DNA from: Chitinophaga ginsengisoli
Lineage (GTDB): Bacteria > Bacteroidota > Bacteroidia > Chitinophagales > Chitinophagaceae
Assembly: GCF_003014595.1 (NCBI RefSeq)
Contig: NZ_PYGK01000016.1
Coordinates: 1 to 64,000, forward strand
Length of the DNA stretch: 64,000 bases
Direction of reading: 5' to 3'
Under the pieces are notes generated by a model that saw only the letters and a list, made by a program, of their open reading frames with translations, was not told the origin of the DNA and ran no database searches. Positions 35,456 to 44,206 of the stretch are shown piece by piece. Position 1 is the first letter of the stretch, and every line of letters starts with the position of its first letter. A program made the position numbers and the translations under genes.

Positions 35456-38400
35456 ATGAAAATGCCCCAATCCCTGACTTCCTGCTTTGTCGTTGCCTTG
35501 TTCTTTATAGGCTTAAATAGCACATCAGCTCAATCCTCCCTGCAAAAATGGATAAAGCAAATGAATGAGGCTGATTCCTCCCAGTTGCTCACAGATATGT
35601 ATAATTTTCCTCAGACAGAAATCAGTTCTGTGGGAGATATAAAAGAAATGCTCCCATTATTAAGTCATCCTAACGCGTTTCTCCGCGCAGGAATGCTGAT
35701 ACAGCTGGGAGAAAGCCGACTCTTGCCTGATATCGTAATTCCTAAGGTACTCCCGCTAATTCAAGATAAAGACAGAATGGTGAGAGAACAAGCCATTATA
35801 ACCTTGTCAAAGTATGATAGTTTGGCCACGGGACCTTTGGTTGAGCTATTAAGCAATGACCGTGTAATTGATTTTTCCATGCGGGTAGGAAGACATGGGC
35901 AATCCCGTGTGCTCCTGTCTGATCTTGCTATGATTGGACTGATCACCTGTAAAAAATTAGATCTTAAGCGACTTTTTGAAGAGGGACCGACCTCACGGGT
36001 TAAATATGTCCTTAAGCAGAATAAATATGTGCCAGTATCAGATATTTTGCCCTATTTGAATCCATCTAACAAACACTGTGAACTTGCGTTGTTTGCGCTA
36101 AAATACTTGGGGACAGCCGGAGACGAAGCCATACCTAAAGTTGAACGCTTAGCCTTATCGAAGGACTCGTATATACGGGAAGAGGCGCTCACAACGCTGC
36201 CTCATTTAGGTACGCAGGCATTACCAGTTATTACCAGTATTTTAAAGGAAAAGAAAAATTCGGTAAAAGAAATGGAGATACTGATTTCCGAACTTCGATA
36301 TTTTGGAATAGACTATCTGCCCCTATTGTCTGACTATATTTTAAGTAGTAGTAATAATATCAGCTTGCGTATACGGGCCGTGGAAGTGATCTCCGATATC
36401 GGACATTTTACCATCCCTGTTGCAAAAAGTTTGATCAGCCTACTGCTTAACAGAAATGCAGAATTAGCAGAAGCTGCGGCTAAAGCCTTATATACTTTTT
36501 CGGACGACGACCTTGTAAACTATGGTCCAACACTGGCTCCTTTGCTTATTCCGGGGCTGTCAAGTTCTAATAAGGAGATACAGAGTGATGTGGCCCGTGT
36601 GCTCAGTAACATGAAGGATTTGGGAATATATGGAGACACAGCTGTTATAACGATGCTAAAGGCTTTTGATCATCCGCGGTTTCAAAAAAGTTCCCCACGA
36701 GGTGATTTTGATAGTGATAGACAGCCGCCGGAACAATTTATACATGCCATTGGAAAAATAAAAATGTCACAACACTCCATTGTGCTCCCTCTTTTTTCAA
36801 AGATGCTGTCCGATAATAAATATGAAGATCTTCAACCTGCAATAGTTGAAACATTAGGTGAACTGGGAAACATTGCTTCCCCATTAGTCTCTCTTATGTT
36901 AAAGAGCTCCGTTGATCGTAAGAAGGTCTTTGCTTCCTTAGCCCATATAAAGCCTGTAGGCGTAGATAATCTCATTACCATAGCGTCAGACAGACTTGTT
37001 AAGGACAGCATCAGAGTTTTGGCATTAGATGCTCTCCAGAATATCGAAAGCAGCGATTCGAGAATCCATACTGTCCTCAAAACAATGCTCTCTGCTAATA
37101 ATAATTCAACAATTTTCCAAATTGCAATAGCTAAAACAATCCTGCTACTAGGCTTCCAGGACGACATGGCAGAGCAACAACTGCGGCATTCATTTACCTG
37201 TAAAAATATTGATGGGCATTCCGACTTTTTTTACTCCGATAAAAAAGTAAATGTTAGTGTACTGCATCGGCTTTATGCTACAGCAGACAGATGTTTTAGG
37301 CTTAGACTACTTTCAATGTTATGGGAGGCGGGTGCCAATCCGCTGGTGGATGAAATAATGATGGAAGCACTTAACGATGAAAATGAAAACATCAGAGAAG
37401 AAGCAGGTGAATTATTACTGAAATCTGATCAAAAACATCTACTGGGCTTGATAATGGACAGGCAATTATTGGTTCGCTTAGCAAGGCTCATAAAGGGAGA
37501 ATTAAATACAAAGCGTGATTTTGCTAAATGGAAAACTACAGAAACCGGAGGGTATAGCGTCACTCAGCCCATTCTTCCTGCTTTTGGCTTATTGAGAATG
37601 GTTGGCCCTCAAGCCAAACCATTATTACCTCTATTGGCCCCCCTTTTGAACCACTCAAATCCTGATCTTAGACTGGAAGCCATTGAAACCATCGGAACCA
37701 TTGGTATAGACACTCTGGGAATCTCCACGACTCTAAACCAACTACTTACAGAAAATGACCGTCGCATACAGATTGAAGCAGCGAATGCTCTAGCTATGCT
37801 TCAACCTGAGCAGCAGTTTTCTAATCCTGCATTTTTAGCTGTTTCCATTAGTATAGGCGTGAACAAATACTTTTTCACACTCTACAACGACATTGCTGAT
37901 GCATTTAGACCCTCTGATCTGGTATCCGGACCTGGACGAATCATACTGCCACCATTCCCCTGGCCTCCTCCTAAATACGCGCATAAGGCGAAATTCGGGG
38001 TAGAGATTCCACTACAGCTTATCGGCACTCCATCTACTACACTTTCGGCCGTTCACCTTAAATTAGTAAAGGCTCTAACCAGCACTGACCCCTATTTTGA
38101 ACAGGGCCTTTTTGGGGTGCCTGGCGGCTTTGCTTTGCTTGCCAAAATGGAAAGAATCAACGAAGACGGTGTACCGATGCCAGGAAGGTTCAGATGGGTA
38201 ATGGGGAAAATCCCGCCCAGATCTTTGACTGATTACATAGGCCAGCTTTTCTTCGAAAATGTCGGTTATTTTAGAATCATTGCCTTTGTCTTTACAGAAG
38301 AAAGCAATTTTGGTTCCAGCGATAAGCAATTACCAGATATTGTCAACGGTGGTCATGAATTGCCTGCGGAATTGGTAGACAAGAAATTGGAAAATGTGAA

Positions 38401-38521
38401 TGGCTATGTACTGGTCTATTCCTTCAAACGCGTCAATGGCGGTAGCCTCAAGAACAATGAGCAGGGAAGTGCGTTGAATCACCTGATTGCCTCTGGCGTC
38501 TATAATAATATGTCCCATTAA
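35456..38521 (+). CDS. Secreted HEAT-repeat protein with unassigned C-terminal domain
   Basis: The protein has about 1021 residues from the ATG at 35456, which gives a clean signal peptide (MKMPQSLTSCFVVALFFIGL, cleaved after TSAQ). An ATG at 35417 would add 13 residues. About 750 residues are HEAT/ARM-like helical repeats (VLPLIQDKDRMVREQAIITL; ALKYLGTAGDEAIPKVERLA; LLNHSNPDLRLEAIETIGTI), a scaffold for protein binding. The last about 240 residues are different: a Pro-rich stretch (LPPFPWPPPKY) and a mixed alpha/beta segment with RFRWVMGKIPPRS and VGYFRIIAFVFTEESNF. I cannot assign this domain. It is followed 22 bp later by a four-TM protein, probably its operon partner. Codon use is AT-richer than the neighbouring PULs. 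The role is unknown. Confidence 0.8.
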   Translation: MKMPQSLTSCFVVALFFIGLNSTSAQSSLQKWIKQMNEADSSQLLTDMYNFPQTEISSVGDIKEMLPLLSHPNAFLRAGMLIQLGESRLLPDIVIPKVLPLIQDKDRMVREQAIITLSKYDSLATGPLVELLSNDRVIDFSMRVGRHGQSRVLLSDLAMIGLITCKKLDLKRLFEEGPTSRVKYVLKQNKYVPVSDILPYLNPSNKHCELALFALKYLGTAGDEAIPKVERLALSKDSYIREEALTTLPHLGTQALPVITSILKEKKNSVKEMEILISELRYFGIDYLPLLSDYILSSSNNISLRIRAVEVISDIGHFTIPVAKSLISLLLNRNAELAEAAAKALYTFSDDDLVNYGPTLAPLLIPGLSSSNKEIQSDVARVLSNMKDLGIYGDTAVITMLKAFDHPRFQKSSPRGDFDSDRQPPEQFIHAIGKIKMSQHSIVLPLFSKMLSDNKYEDLQPAIVETLGELGNIASPLVSLMLKSSVDRKKVFASLAHIKPVGVDNLITIASDRLVKDSIRVLALDALQNIESSDSRIHTVLKTMLSANNNSTIFQIAIAKTILLLGFQDDMAEQQLRHSFTCKNIDGHSDFFYSDKKVNVSVLHRLYATADRCFRLRLLSMLWEAGANPLVDEIMMEALNDENENIREEAGELLLKSDQKHLLGLIMDRQLLVRLARLIKGELNTKRDFAKWKTTETGGYSVTQPILPAFGLLRMVGPQAKPLLPLLAPLLNHSNPDLRLEAIETIGTIGIDTLGISTTLNQLLTENDRRIQIEAANALAMLQPEQQFSNPAFLAVSISIGVNKYFFTLYNDIADAFRPSDLVSGPGRIILPPFPWPPPKYAHKAKFGVEIPLQLIGTPSTTLSAVHLKLVKALTSTDPYFEQGLFGVPGGFALLAKMERINEDGVPMPGRFRWVMGKIPPRSLTDYIGQLFFENVGYFRIIAFVFTEESNFGSSDKQLPDIVNGGHELPAELVDKKLENVNGYVLVYSFKRVNGGSLKNNEQGSALNHLIASGVYNNMSH

Positions 38522-38543
38522 TTGCTAAAATAAAACGTACTAA

Positions 38544-38987
38544 ATGAAAGAAAATACTTCTCTGGAAATAGCCAGGAACAGATTGGCTAAAATATGGTTT
38601 ATCGGAAGTGGCGTGCCATTCCTGATTCTCGTTGTTCAGTCGATCCTTGGAAAATATGCAGACAAAGTGAAAGAGGCCTTCACTTGGTTTATTCCGACAG
38701 TATTTCCGACGCTGACATTGATGATTAGTGTAATAGGCGCCGCAGCTCTTATACCAAAGGAAAACAGGGTTATCAGGACCAGTTTTTTAAAGTTGACCGT
38801 TGGTGTCTCAATTGCATATCTCGTCATTCTTTCCCTGGTTTTGTTTTTACAGCCATTCGGCAACTTTGAAGATCCCATTGAACTGTTTTCTATGTCCAAT
38901 TTCTTCATCACACCTATTCAGGGTGTGGTAGTGGCTGCATTAGGGTTCTTGTTTACGTCTGATCAACCCCGTGACAAGCCGGAATGA
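38544..38987 (+). CDS. Four-TM membrane protein of unknown function
   Basis: This 147-residue protein has about four hydrophobic spans (IWFIGSGVPFLILVVQSIL; FIPTVFPTLTLMISVIGAA; VGVSIAYLVILSLVLFL; FITPIQGVVVAALGFLF). A short charged N-terminus and a polar C-terminus (TSDQPRDKPE) probably face the cytoplasm. I recognise no family. It is separated by only 22 bp from the HEAT-repeat gene and likely cotranscribed. The secreted HEAT scaffold may act with this membrane partner, which is inference from position. The following 200 bp hold no gene. Confidence 0.7.
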   Translation: MKENTSLEIARNRLAKIWFIGSGVPFLILVVQSILGKYADKVKEAFTWFIPTVFPTLTLMISVIGAAALIPKENRVIRTSFLKLTVGVSIAYLVILSLVLFLQPFGNFEDPIELFSMSNFFITPIQGVVVAALGFLFTSDQPRDKPE

Positions 38988-39186
38988 GTCATCGTGTCCC
39001 TGCACCTGCTGTATGCTGTTAACGGCAGCCTTGTTACTGAGATCAGACTGCAAGAGGCATTTTGCTAAAACCAATGGTATATTTTGATTTATGGATAGGT
39101 CCCCCCTCATTTCCATAATATCCCGTTTTTTAATAATAATATAAATCCTTCCCTAAATTATATAACAAATTCTCCGATATTACCCC

Positions 39187-39194
39187 TACTTTTG
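39187..39194 (+). promoter_or_regulatory. -7 element of the copper operon, possibly giving a leaderless mRNA
   Basis: TACTTTTG matches TAnnTTTG, and its last base lies 6 bp before the ATG at 39201. Transcription from Bacteroidota promoters starts about 5-8 bp after this box, so the mRNA would begin at or next to the start codon. No clear TTTG is seen at 19-20 bp upstream, so an activator may be needed. Confidence 0.5.
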
Positions 39195-39200
39195 TCTCAG

Positions 39201-39599
39201 ATGAAAAAGCTATTCACACTCATACTAGCTATTCTTTACATGGGCTCCTCTACCGGCGCTACCTTCCACATGCACTACTGCATGGGAAAGCTGGTAGAAG
39301 TGAAACTATGGCATAAAGAAGCCCAGAAATGCAGTAAGTGTGGCGCTGAACCCAAGTCAGCATGCGCTAAAAAATGTTGTAAGGACGAACATAAAACAGT
39401 GAAACTGGAGAAAGACCAGAGAACTGCCGAAAATATCCTTCCTTTTATACAGTTACCTGCTATTTTCATTCCTGTTACTTATTGCGAAAGTCCGGAAGTA
39501 TACACGCTCTCCCTACAGGAAGAGTTCCCGGTAACCAATGCTCCGCCACGAAGTAGCAAGGTACATACACATATATTGAACTGCACATTCCGCATCTGA
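39201..39599 (+). CDS. HYC_CC_PP-family protein, copper-associated
   Basis: This protein has about 132 residues with a signal peptide (MKKLFTLILAILYMGSSTGA). It has the three hallmarks of the Bacteroidota HYC_CC_PP family: HYC at residues 25-27, a Cys-rich centre (KCSKCG, then ACAKKCCKDEHK) and a PP motif near the C-terminus (NAPPRSSKVHTHIL). A TTG three codons upstream is not needed as a start. The many Cys and His residues suggest periplasmic metal binding, probably copper given the operon that follows. The biochemical role is not established to my knowledge. It stands first, 145 bp before the CusA-like gene. Confidence 0.8.
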   Translation: MKKLFTLILAILYMGSSTGATFHMHYCMGKLVEVKLWHKEAQKCSKCGAEPKSACAKKCCKDEHKTVKLEKDQRTAENILPFIQLPAIFIPVTYCESPEVYTLSLQEEFPVTNAPPRSSKVHTHILNCTFRI

Positions 39600-39743
39600 T
39601 AACCCCCTCAGGCGTACAACTCTTATCTCCTTATCTGTACGCTTATTATTCCCACATATCATTTATCTGATGTCAGGCAGTAAGCCTGGATTAATTGTCT
39701 GCATATGCCCTTATCCTGCGCATATGCGTTGAAACGCACCTGT

Positions 39744-41033
39744 ATGGTACATAGAATAATAGAATGGTCCTTACGCAACCGGTTCATCGTGTTGTTAATG
39801 GCTGCAGGCTTATTTGCCTGGGGAATCTTTGCGGTAAGGAAGAATCCCATAGATGCCATCCCTGATCTCTCAGAAAACCAGGTGATTGTATTTACTGAAT
39901 GGATGGGCCGTGGTCCGCAATTGATAGAGGACCAGATCACCTATCCGCTGGTAACAAACCTGCAGGGATTGCCGCGCATTAAATACGTACGTGGTACATC
40001 CATGTTCGGCATGAGTTTCATCTACGTGATATTCAACGATGATGTCGATATCTACTGGGCAAGGGAACGGGTGCTGGAAAGACTAAGCACTGTTACCCGC
40101 TCTTTACCCACAGGTGTTACGCCCCAGCTGGGACCTGACGGTACCGGCGTCGGACATATACTATGGTATACCCTCGATGCTCCTGATATGGACCTGGGAG
40201 AACAACGCGCCCTGCAGGACTGGTATGTAAAATTCGCCTTACAGAATGTAGAAGGCGTTAGTGAAATCGCCTCCTTCGGCGGATTTCAGAAGCAGTACCA
40301 GATTACAGTAGATCCTAACAAACTGTTGTACTACCGCTTGTCGGTGGCAGAGGTGATCAATGCCGTACGAACGAACAATAATGAATCTGGTGGCCGTAAG
40401 TTTGAGTTAAGCGATATCGGTTATATTATTAAAACATCCGGCTACTTAAAATCCGTCGCTGAAATAGAGAATATTCCTGTTAAAACCCAGAATAGCATTC
40501 CCATCAGGATAGCGGACGTTGCCACGGTGCAGATGACCGGTGAAACACGTCTCGGCATATTCGATCAGAATGGCCAGGGAGAACGTGTAGGTGGTATTGT
40601 GGTAATGCGCTATGGTGAAAATGCAGACGCTGTTATCGACAAGGTAAAAGCGAAGATGAAAGAAGTGTCCAAAGGGTTTCCTCAGGGTGTGAAGTTCGAC
40701 ATCATATATGATAGGGGCGCGCTGATCAAGGAATCAGTAGATTCCATCAAACGTACCCTGATCGAGGAAATGATTGTCGTATCAGTGGTGGTGATCATCT
40801 TCCTTTTCCACTGGCGCAGCGCACTAAGCATCATTATACAGATTCCTATCACATTGGCTGCCAGTTTCATTCTGCTGAATGCCTTCGGTATTTCTTCAAA
40901 TATCATGTCGCTGACAGGTATTGCGCTGGCTATCGGTGTGATAGTCGACAATGGGATCATTATGAGTGAGAATGCTTACAAACACCTGTCAGAAAGATAT
41001 GCCGTGTGGCAGGAACAACAAAAAAGTAAATAA
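39744..41033 (+). CDS. cusA: CusA/CzcA-type RND efflux pump, N-terminal part
   Basis: From the ATG at 39744 this 429-residue ORF gives the standard CusA start (MVHRIIEWSLRNRFIVLLMA; an ATG at 39705 is further upstream). It has the first TM helix, the porter domain (NPIDAIPDLSENQVIVFTEW, GPDGTGVGHILWYTL) and TM2-4 with the proton-path Asp in GIALAIGVIVDNGIIMSENA. It stops in the cytoplasmic loop at TAA 41031-41033. The rest of the pump is encoded in another frame from ATG 41035. An A6 tract (41020-41025) lies right before the stop; one base fewer there would fuse the two frames. Heavy-metal (Cu+/Ag+) export is inferred from the CusA-type sequence and copper neighbours. Confidence 0.88.
   Translation: MVHRIIEWSLRNRFIVLLMAAGLFAWGIFAVRKNPIDAIPDLSENQVIVFTEWMGRGPQLIEDQITYPLVTNLQGLPRIKYVRGTSMFGMSFIYVIFNDDVDIYWARERVLERLSTVTRSLPTGVTPQLGPDGTGVGHILWYTLDAPDMDLGEQRALQDWYVKFALQNVEGVSEIASFGGFQKQYQITVDPNKLLYYRLSVAEVINAVRTNNNESGGRKFELSDIGYIIKTSGYLKSVAEIENIPVKTQNSIPIRIADVATVQMTGETRLGIFDQNGQGERVGGIVVMRYGENADAVIDKVKAKMKEVSKGFPQGVKFDIIYDRGALIKESVDSIKRTLIEEMIVVSVVVIIFLFHWRSALSIIIQIPITLAASFILLNAFGISSNIMSLTGIALAIGVIVDNGIIMSENAYKHLSERYAVWQEQQKSK
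41020..41025 (+). other. A6 homopolymer at the CusA reading-frame break
   Basis: Six adenines followed by GTAAATAACATG form the junction of the two CusA ORFs. Removing one A joins the frames without a stop. The alternative is reinitiation at the ATG one base after the stop codon (TAACATG). Confidence 0.6.
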
Positions 41034-41034
41034 C

Positions 41035-42969
41035 ATGAGTTGGTTGAGCAATAAATTTAAAAGATCACCGGAATGGATCACGGAGGAAGAGCGCTTAAAA
41101 GTGATAGAACAATCCAGCAAGCAGGTATCCCGTGGGGTATTCTTTGCGACGATCATCATTATCACTTCTTTTCTGCCCGTCTTTATGCTGACAGGGCAGG
41201 AAGGTAAACTCTTCCATCCACTAGCATATACAAAGACGTTTATTATGATCGTGGATGCCCTCCTTGTCATCACACTGGCGCCGGTACTCATCTCTTTTTT
41301 CATGAAGGGAAAGTTCAGGCCGGATCATGATAACCCGGTCAACAGGTTATTGGAACGGGTATATGAGCCCATTATCAATATAGTATTAAAATGGCGTAAG
41401 ACAACAATTGCCGTCAATGTCATCGCGCTGGTGATCACCATTCCCTTACTGAAAAGCCTGGGCAGCGAATTTATGCCTCCACTTGATGAACAGAGCATCC
41501 TCTTCATGCCGGTAACGCTACCTGATATTTCCAATGCAGAAGCGAAACGCATTTTACAGGTACAGGATAAGATCATCAAGTCTGTACCTGAAGTAGATAA
41601 GGTACTGGGGAAAGCAGGACGCGCCAGCACTGCTACGGATAATTCTCCCATCAGTATGATAGAAACCATTATCATGCTGAAGCCTAAATCACAATGGCGC
41701 AAAGGCAAGACGAAGAAAGACATCATCAATGAACTGGATGCCAAACTACAGATACCAGGTGTGGTGAATGGCTGGACACAGCCTATCATTAACCGTATCA
41801 ACATGCTGGCTACCGGTATCCGCACAGACGTAGGCGTAAAAATATACGGTCAGCAGCTTGACTCTATCGCACTTGTATCAGAGCGGGTAAAGCAAGCCCT
41901 GGAAGGAACGCCCGGCATCATGGACCTCTATGTAGAACCTGTCACTGGCGGAAAATACCTCAGCATTGATGTACGCAGAGCTGACCTGGCCCGTTATGGC
42001 CTGAGCGTAGACGATGTAAATCAGACTGTGGAAACAGCCCTGGGGGGCGCTCCTGTGGGGAACACGATAGAAGGCCGTCAACGTTTCTCTATCAGTGTAC
42101 GGCTGGCACAGGATTACCGGAACAGTGTGGAACGTATCAAGCGTATTCCCATGATGTCTCCTGCTATGGGCGAAGTGCCTTTATCGGCTGTTGCGGACGT
42201 GAAATTTACCGATGGTCCTCCCATGATCTCTTCCGAAAATGCCATGTTGCGTGGTGCTGTGTTGTTCAATGTGCGTGGCCGTGACCTGGGCAGTACTGTG
42301 AAGGAAGCCATTCATAAAATGAGCCAGGCGAAAGGTGTATTACCTGCCGGTTATTACCTGGAATGGAGCGGACAATACGAGAACCTAATCCGTGGTCAGC
42401 AAACCCTGATGTGGATTGCACCTATCGTACTGCTGATCATTTTCTTCTCCCTCTATTTTGCTTTCAGATCTATCAGGGAGGCTTTCCTGAGCCTGATCAC
42501 CGTGCCTTTTGCACTGATCGGTGGCGCTTATATGATCTATTTCTGGGGAGTAAATCTCTCGGTAGCAGTGGCCGTAGGGTTTATTGCATTGTTTGGTATA
42601 GCAGTGGAAACCGGTATTGTAATGGTGATCTATCTCAATGATGCCATGCAGCAACTCATAAAGGAGAAAGGCAATTCCTCACAAACCATCACGAAAGAAG
42701 ATCTCCGAAAACATGTGATATACGGTGCCGCCAAACGGTTACGGCCTAAACTGATGACAGTATGCGTGTCGTTGTTTGGTCTTGTGCCGGTATTGTGGGC
42801 AACCGGCGTAGGTACGGATGTAATGAAACCAATCGTGCTGCCAATGATCGGTGGGGTGCTCACTTCTTCCACACATATACTGCTGGTAACGCCGCTGATC
42901 TTTTTAATGACGAAAGAATATGAATTACGCAAGTACGGAAAATTAGAGATCCATGAAGTACATCACTAA
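41035..42969 (+). CDS. cusA: CusA/CzcA-type RND efflux pump, C-terminal part
   Basis: From the ATG at 41035 this 644-residue ORF continues the pump exactly where the first ORF stops. It has the cytoplasmic loop (EWITEEERLKVIEQSSKQVSRG), TM helices 5-6 (IITSFLPVFMLTGQEGKLFHP), the second porter/docking domain (FMPPLDEQSILFMPVTLPDIS) and the last TM bundle (IALFGIAVETGIVMVIYLND). The two parts together equal a normal CusA of about 1070 residues. The frame is also open upstream of 41035, in line with a frameshift from a single gene. A real two-subunit pump would be a novelty. The TolC-like gene overlaps its end by 17 bp. Confidence 0.88.
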   Translation: MSWLSNKFKRSPEWITEEERLKVIEQSSKQVSRGVFFATIIIITSFLPVFMLTGQEGKLFHPLAYTKTFIMIVDALLVITLAPVLISFFMKGKFRPDHDNPVNRLLERVYEPIINIVLKWRKTTIAVNVIALVITIPLLKSLGSEFMPPLDEQSILFMPVTLPDISNAEAKRILQVQDKIIKSVPEVDKVLGKAGRASTATDNSPISMIETIIMLKPKSQWRKGKTKKDIINELDAKLQIPGVVNGWTQPIINRINMLATGIRTDVGVKIYGQQLDSIALVSERVKQALEGTPGIMDLYVEPVTGGKYLSIDVRRADLARYGLSVDDVNQTVETALGGAPVGNTIEGRQRFSISVRLAQDYRNSVERIKRIPMMSPAMGEVPLSAVADVKFTDGPPMISSENAMLRGAVLFNVRGRDLGSTVKEAIHKMSQAKGVLPAGYYLEWSGQYENLIRGQQTLMWIAPIVLLIIFFSLYFAFRSIREAFLSLITVPFALIGGAYMIYFWGVNLSVAVAVGFIALFGIAVETGIVMVIYLNDAMQQLIKEKGNSSQTITKEDLRKHVIYGAAKRLRPKLMTVCVSLFGLVPVLWATGVGTDVMKPIVLPMIGGVLTSSTHILLVTPLIFLMTKEYELRKYGKLEIHEVHH

Positions 42970-44206
42970 ATATATCATGTATATGCTGTTACTGCTTCCC
43001 GCCGCTGTGTCTGCACAACAGGCGCCGGTGCTGACGCTGGACAGCATTATACAAAGGGTTGACAGGAATAATGTATTGCTGCAATCCTACGGACTGAAAG
43101 CCGAAAGCTACAAGTACAGCGCCGACGCAGCCACCGCCTGGATGGCGCCTATGGTAGGAGTGGGCACATTCATGACACCCTATCCCGGCCAGAAAGTAAT
43201 GGACGAAAGGGATAAAGGAAACCTGATGCTGCAATTGGAACAGGATATTCCCAATCCGGCGAAACTCAATGCCAAAAAACGTTACATCGCTTCACAGGGT
43301 GATATTGAACTGGCTACAAGAGACATCACCCTGAACGATTTCAAGGCAAGAGCAAAGCTGCTTTATTACAACTGGTTAGTGGCCCGGCAACGCATTACAG
43401 TACTGGAGGAAACAGAGAAGATCATGCAGACAATGAAGAAGATAGAAGAAGTGAGGTTCCCCTACAATCAATCGCAGTTAAGCGGTGTATACCGTGCTAA
43501 CGCAAAGATTGAAGATAACCGGAACATGATCCGTATGCAGGAAGGTACCATTGCCAAAGCAAGGTCCTGGCTCAATAGTCTCATGAATGCACCAGGCAAT
43601 GAGTCCTTTGAAATAGATACTACCTACGAGCCGCGCTTTATGCCGGCGGCCTCTTATGATACCAGTAGCCTGTCTGCCGTAAGAAAAGATATCGTCAGGA
43701 TGGATGCCAATATCCACTCCATGCAACTGAATATTGAAAGCATGAAGCGGGAAAGGAAACCCGACTTCAGGATACGTTTTGATCATATGTCCCCCCTCGG
43801 AGATATGATGCCAAAGGCTTACAGCGCTATGGGCATGGTGAGCATACCTATTGTTCCCTGGGCTTCAAAGATGTACAAGTCAGGCATAAAATCCATGCAA
43901 TACAATGTACAGGCGATGGAGAAAGAACGATCAGCAATGCTGCAGGAAACACAGGGCATGTTGTACGGCATGCAGTACGAGATACAGACGATGCAGAAAC
44001 GTATTGCTACCATGGAAGAAAAGGTGATCCCTGCCTTACAGCAGACGCTCGATGCCAATTTCCTGAACTACCAGGAGAATAAGCTGGCGTTGAGTAATGT
44101 GATCGACTCCTGGGAGGCGCTTGCTATGATGCAGACCAACGTACTGGACGAAAAATTAAAACTCTACGAAATGATTGTCGATTATGAGAAACAGCTATAT
44201 CGTTAG
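42953..44206 (+). CDS. TolC-family outer-membrane channel (CusC-like role)
   Basis: This 417-residue protein has a signal peptide (MYMLLLLPAAVSAQ region) and the long helical hairpins of outer-membrane efflux proteins (LDSIIQRVDRNNVLLQSYGLKAESYKY..., first 20 residues typical of the TolC N-terminal helix). A DIPNPAKLNAKKRYIASQGDIE segment and repeated Met residues (MAPMVGVGTFM, FDHMSPLGDMMPKAYSAMGM) may help handle Cu/Ag. It forms the exit duct for the CusA-type pump. It overlaps the pump gene by 17 bp and the adaptor gene by 23 bp, a tightly coupled operon. Confidence 0.88.
   Translation: MKYITKYIMYMLLLLPAAVSAQQAPVLTLDSIIQRVDRNNVLLQSYGLKAESYKYSADAATAWMAPMVGVGTFMTPYPGQKVMDERDKGNLMLQLEQDIPNPAKLNAKKRYIASQGDIELATRDITLNDFKARAKLLYYNWLVARQRITVLEETEKIMQTMKKIEEVRFPYNQSQLSGVYRANAKIEDNRNMIRMQEGTIAKARSWLNSLMNAPGNESFEIDTTYEPRFMPAASYDTSSLSAVRKDIVRMDANIHSMQLNIESMKRERKPDFRIRFDHMSPLGDMMPKAYSAMGMVSIPIVPWASKMYKSGIKSMQYNVQAMEKERSAMLQETQGMLYGMQYEIQTMQKRIATMEEKVIPALQQTLDANFLNYQENKLALSNVIDSWEALAMMQTNVLDEKLKLYEMIVDYEKQLYR

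Noticed and set aside
41035..42969. CusA C-terminal part called a pseudogene
   Set aside because: Both halves are intact and conserved up to the junction, there are no further stops, and the break coincides with a homopolymer; a frameshift artefact or a split pump fits better than decay.
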